DNA of 8,030 nucleotides from Promethearchaeota archaeon (GTDB lineage: Archaea; Asgardarchaeota; Lokiarchaeia; Sigynarchaeales; SOKP01), in contig JAEOTV010000103.1 of NCBI GenBank assembly GCA_016839635.1, positions 1 through 8,030 on the forward strand, given 5' to 3'. Within the stretch, counting starts at the first letter, position 1, and the number at the start of each line of letters is the position of its first letter. Under the pieces are notes generated by a model. That model saw only the letters and a program-made list of their open reading frames with translations, did no database searches and had not been told where the DNA came from. A program made the position numbers and the translations under genes. Shown here piece after piece: positions 6,777-8,030 of this stretch.

Positions 6777-7304
6777 TTATTTATAAAAAACTAGTTCTTC
6801 AACACATACATCTTTCTCAATATCATTTTCAAGAAAATTGATCTCAACTTTTTTTATTTTATTCCCAATTAATTTCTGAAATGCTGTTTCGAAATATCCC
6901 TTATTAGTTCTACAAAAAGATTTACCATAATTCAATTTTTCACGATGACTAATTGGTGTCCGTAAAAAACAATGATTTTCGATTATAATTCTAACTTTAT
7001 CATCATATTGCTGAATATTTCTTATTTGGATTGAATAATAGTCTTTTAATTCCTCCATTAAAATAACCAAAGCTTCCATTATTTCAAATTCTTCTTTAGC
7101 ATATTCCCTTTTTAATCTCTCCGCAATCTGGGTCCCGGGGAAAACACCTATTTGATATAAAATGGAAAGTAAACTATTACGGCCAAAAACGTCATAAACT
7201 TTATAGACTAATGATTCAGAAATGATTTCAAATCCCTTAACTGAATTGATATTTTCAATCGGATTTTGAATTCTTTCATTTATCTCCTTTATGTATCCTT
7301 CCAC
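6777..7304 (-). CDS. V4R-like predicted ligand-binding protein
   Basis: A 175-residue soluble protein that I assign tentatively to the V4R (4-vinyl reductase, Bet3/TRAPP-fold) group. Features that fit are FGRNSLLSILYQIG followed by PGTQIAERL at about 40-64, a helix, then a strand-rich part (91-115), and a C-terminal FC..NKGYFETAF..L.G signature (130-147) ending in EINFLENDIEKDVCVEEL. This resembles the family's Cys, Gly-Tyr and late Cys pattern. Cysteines are C112, C131 and C167. V4R domains bind small hydrophobic ligands or act as sensor modules; no DNA-binding, kinase or other output domain is attached here. The start is GTG 7304: a TAG lies four codons upstream, no ATG comes earlier in frame, and a weak AGGGGT sits 8 nt upstream. 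A TTATTTATTAAG box (7352-7363) and a palindrome (7331-7346) lie upstream. The fold assignment is moderately sure and the function is unknown. Confidence 0.6.
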   Translation of the reverse strand: MEGYIKEINERIQNPIENINSVKGFEIISESLVYKVYDVFGRNSLLSILYQIGVFPGTQIAERLKREYAKEEFEIMEALVILMEELKDYYSIQIRNIQQYDDKVRIIIENHCFLRTPISHREKLNYGKSFCRTNKGYFETAFQKLIGNKIKKVEINFLENDIEKDVCVEELVFYK

Positions 7305-7330
7305 TATAAAATACCCCTAATTTCAAAGAG

Positions 7331-7346
7331 TAAGTCTGCAAACTTA
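7331..7346. promoter_or_regulatory. Imperfect 16-bp palindrome, possible operator of V4R-like gene
   Basis: TAAGTCTGCAAACTTA has seven of eight symmetric base pairs and is less AT-rich than the flanking DNA. It lies just downstream of a TATA-like box (7352-7363, minus strand), about where transcription of the V4R-like gene would start. That is a usual place for a repressor site in archaea. No regulator is identified. Confidence 0.35.
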
Positions 7347-7351
7347 AAGTG

Positions 7352-7363
7352 CTTAATAAATAA
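7352..7363 (-). promoter_or_regulatory. TATA-like box of V4R-like gene
   Basis: TTATTTATTAAG on the minus strand. A start of transcription about 26 bp downstream falls near 7331 and gives a leader of about 27 nt before GTG 7304. This is a weak consensus match in AT-rich DNA. Confidence 0.3.
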
Positions 7364-7409
7364 TTATTGGTATTGATCTATTTAAAACTTAATTTTAAAC
7401 TAAGCTGTC

Positions 7410-7438
7410 AAAAAAGAGAAATAATTTTACAATTATTT
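7410..7438 (-). terminator. Hairpin plus T-run terminator of phosphatase gene
   Basis: On the minus strand AAATAATT, loop GTAA and AATTATTT form a perfect 8-bp stem (7419-7438), followed by CTC and six T (7415-7410). The stem includes the last lysine codon and the stop codon (7433-7435) of the phosphatase gene. The stem is all A-T and so weak, but the hairpin-then-T arrangement is exact. Confidence 0.55.
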
Positions 7439-7918
7439 AGCAATTTCATTAATTTTAACAATTTTCCTCACTGCTTTCTCAACCTGGTCATCAATAATTT
7501 TAAGAACTTTTCTATATGTTTCATTAGATGTATAATAAGGATCTATAATGTCAATGTCATAAGATTCTCCGTTAAACTCCTTCAGTGTAAATGTTTTTCT
7601 TTTAATCTCTCGAATATTATTAAATGTATTTTTAATATCATTTGAATGGCTAGTTTCCATTGTAAGAATTAAATCCTGTTTTTCTAATAATCTTCGATTT
7701 ATAATTTTTGGAGTAAAATTTAAATTTTTAATGCCTTTTTCAATTAAATATTTCTGAGACTCTGGTTGCATATAATTAAAAGCATTAAAAAATCCACAAG
7801 AGTCGAATTCCAATTCTACATCAAGTTTTTCAGCATGATAACGAGCAAGATATTCTGCTGCTGGAGATCTTGCAGTATTACCTAGACATACAAAGAGAAC
7901 TCGCCTAATTTTATTCAC
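7433..7918 (-). CDS. Low-molecular-weight protein tyrosine/arginine phosphatase
   Basis: A 161-residue cytoplasmic phosphatase of typical family length. The catalytic P-loop CLGNTARS starts at Cys11 and fits C-X5-R-S/T with Arg17 and Ser18. The general acid Asp126 is in the DPYYTSNETY loop, as in all active members. The residue four after the catalytic Cys is Thr15. Tyrosine phosphatases usually have Ile there, while the bacterial arginine phosphatase YwlE has Thr (Thr11), which sets its phosphoarginine preference. The neighbouring second cysteine of many members is Ala16 here, so the usual protective P-loop disulfide cannot form; the only other cysteine is Cys41. An arsenate reductase role is unlikely because the late cysteine pair is missing. 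The start is GTG 7918, placing the first strand (RRVLFVC) at the normal distance. An upstream stop limits extension to 12 codons, and no SD is visible, so initiation may be leaderless or from a short leader. Confidence 0.9.
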   Translation of the reverse strand: MNKIRRVLFVCLGNTARSPAAEYLARYHAEKLDVELEFDSCGFFNAFNYMQPESQKYLIEKGIKNLNFTPKIINRRLLEKQDLILTMETSHSNDIKNTFNNIREIKRKTFTLKEFNGESYDIDIIDPYYTSNETYRKVLKIIDDQVEKAVRKIVKINEIAK

Positions 7919-8030
7919 GTTTAGTTTGGATTGAACATTCCCTAGAATCTCAACCTAAAATCATAAATTTCAGAAAAAAAGAGAAATTAGCACTTAAAGA
8001 TATTTCTTCTCATTTAGGAGAATTATTAGG
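7919..8030. other. Unassigned right edge
   Basis: Two weak readings compete. The minus strand has an open frame entering from the right that ends at TAA 7994-7996 and is followed 14 nt later by a T7 run (7980-7974), which would fit the end of another minus-strand gene. The plus strand has a 40-codon open frame from 7909 to the edge, ending KEKLALKDISSHLGELL, with no ATG, GTG or TTG. Promoter elements of the phosphatase gene should also lie here; ATCATAAA (plus strand, 7960-7967) reads TTTATGAT on the minus strand. None of this is firm. Confidence 0.3.

Noticed and set aside
7367..7645. 92-codon plus-strand frame opposite the phosphatase
   Set aside because: The translation is low-complexity and rich in Phe, Asn and Ile, as expected for the reverse of an AT-rich gene. 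The phosphatase on the other strand is unambiguous.
7433..7918. Arsenate reductase (ArsC, thioredoxin-coupled)
   Set aside because: Apart from the catalytic Cys11 only Cys41 is present. The pair of late cysteines needed for arsenate reduction is absent.
7909..8030. Plus-strand gene running off the right edge
   Set aside because: The frame stays open for 40 codons but has no standard start or SD. A minus-strand gene end with a T7 run is equally possible, so it is noted only as unassigned.

Overview
The window is very AT-rich and looks archaeal. Several genes have purine-rich Shine-Dalgarno (SD) sites of the GGAGGT/GGTGAT type a few bases before the start, TATA-like boxes lie at a sensible distance upstream, and T-runs follow stop codons. 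Two large single-pass surface proteins, a stand-alone V4R-type protein and separate enoyl-CoA hydratase and 3-hydroxyacyl-CoA dehydrogenase genes would fit an Asgard (Lokiarchaeia-like) archaeon. That placement is an inference: no rRNA or other taxonomic marker is present.

Layout. Positions 1-337 are non-coding leader or intergenic DNA. Positions 338-3812 (+) hold two tandem paralogous genes 22 bp apart. Each encodes a short basic N-terminus, an N-terminal hydrophobic segment, a roughly 420-residue sequon-rich ectodomain, one C-terminal membrane helix and a basic cytoplasmic tail. They form an apparent operon that ends in two T7 tracts. From 3819 onward every supported gene is on the minus strand: a RimJ/RimL-type GNAT acetyltransferase (3819-4373), an enoyl-CoA hydratase (4481-5311), an NAD-dependent 3-hydroxyacyl-CoA dehydrogenase with a duplicated C-terminal domain (5479-6669), a V4R-like predicted ligand-binding protein (6777-7304, GTG start) and a low-molecular-weight phosphotyrosine/phosphoarginine phosphatase (7433-7918, GTG start). 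The last 110 bases cannot be assigned.

How the genes work together. The hydratase and the dehydrogenase catalyse consecutive beta-oxidation steps (2-enoyl-CoA to 3-hydroxyacyl-CoA to 3-ketoacyl-CoA). They are separate genes, each with its own SD, and the hydratase has a plausible promoter of its own. No thiolase or acyl-CoA dehydrogenase lies in the window. The acetyltransferase, V4R protein and phosphatase have their own spacers and show no clear link to beta-oxidation.

The part most likely to be undescribed is the paralogous surface-protein pair. Its ectodomains match no family I can name. The pair shares a gapless 58-residue cytoplasmic module starting AYQRVLKYPRPVRKV (36 of 58 identical) and a single conserved ectodomain cysteine. 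The first gene seems to start at AUU rather than AUG.
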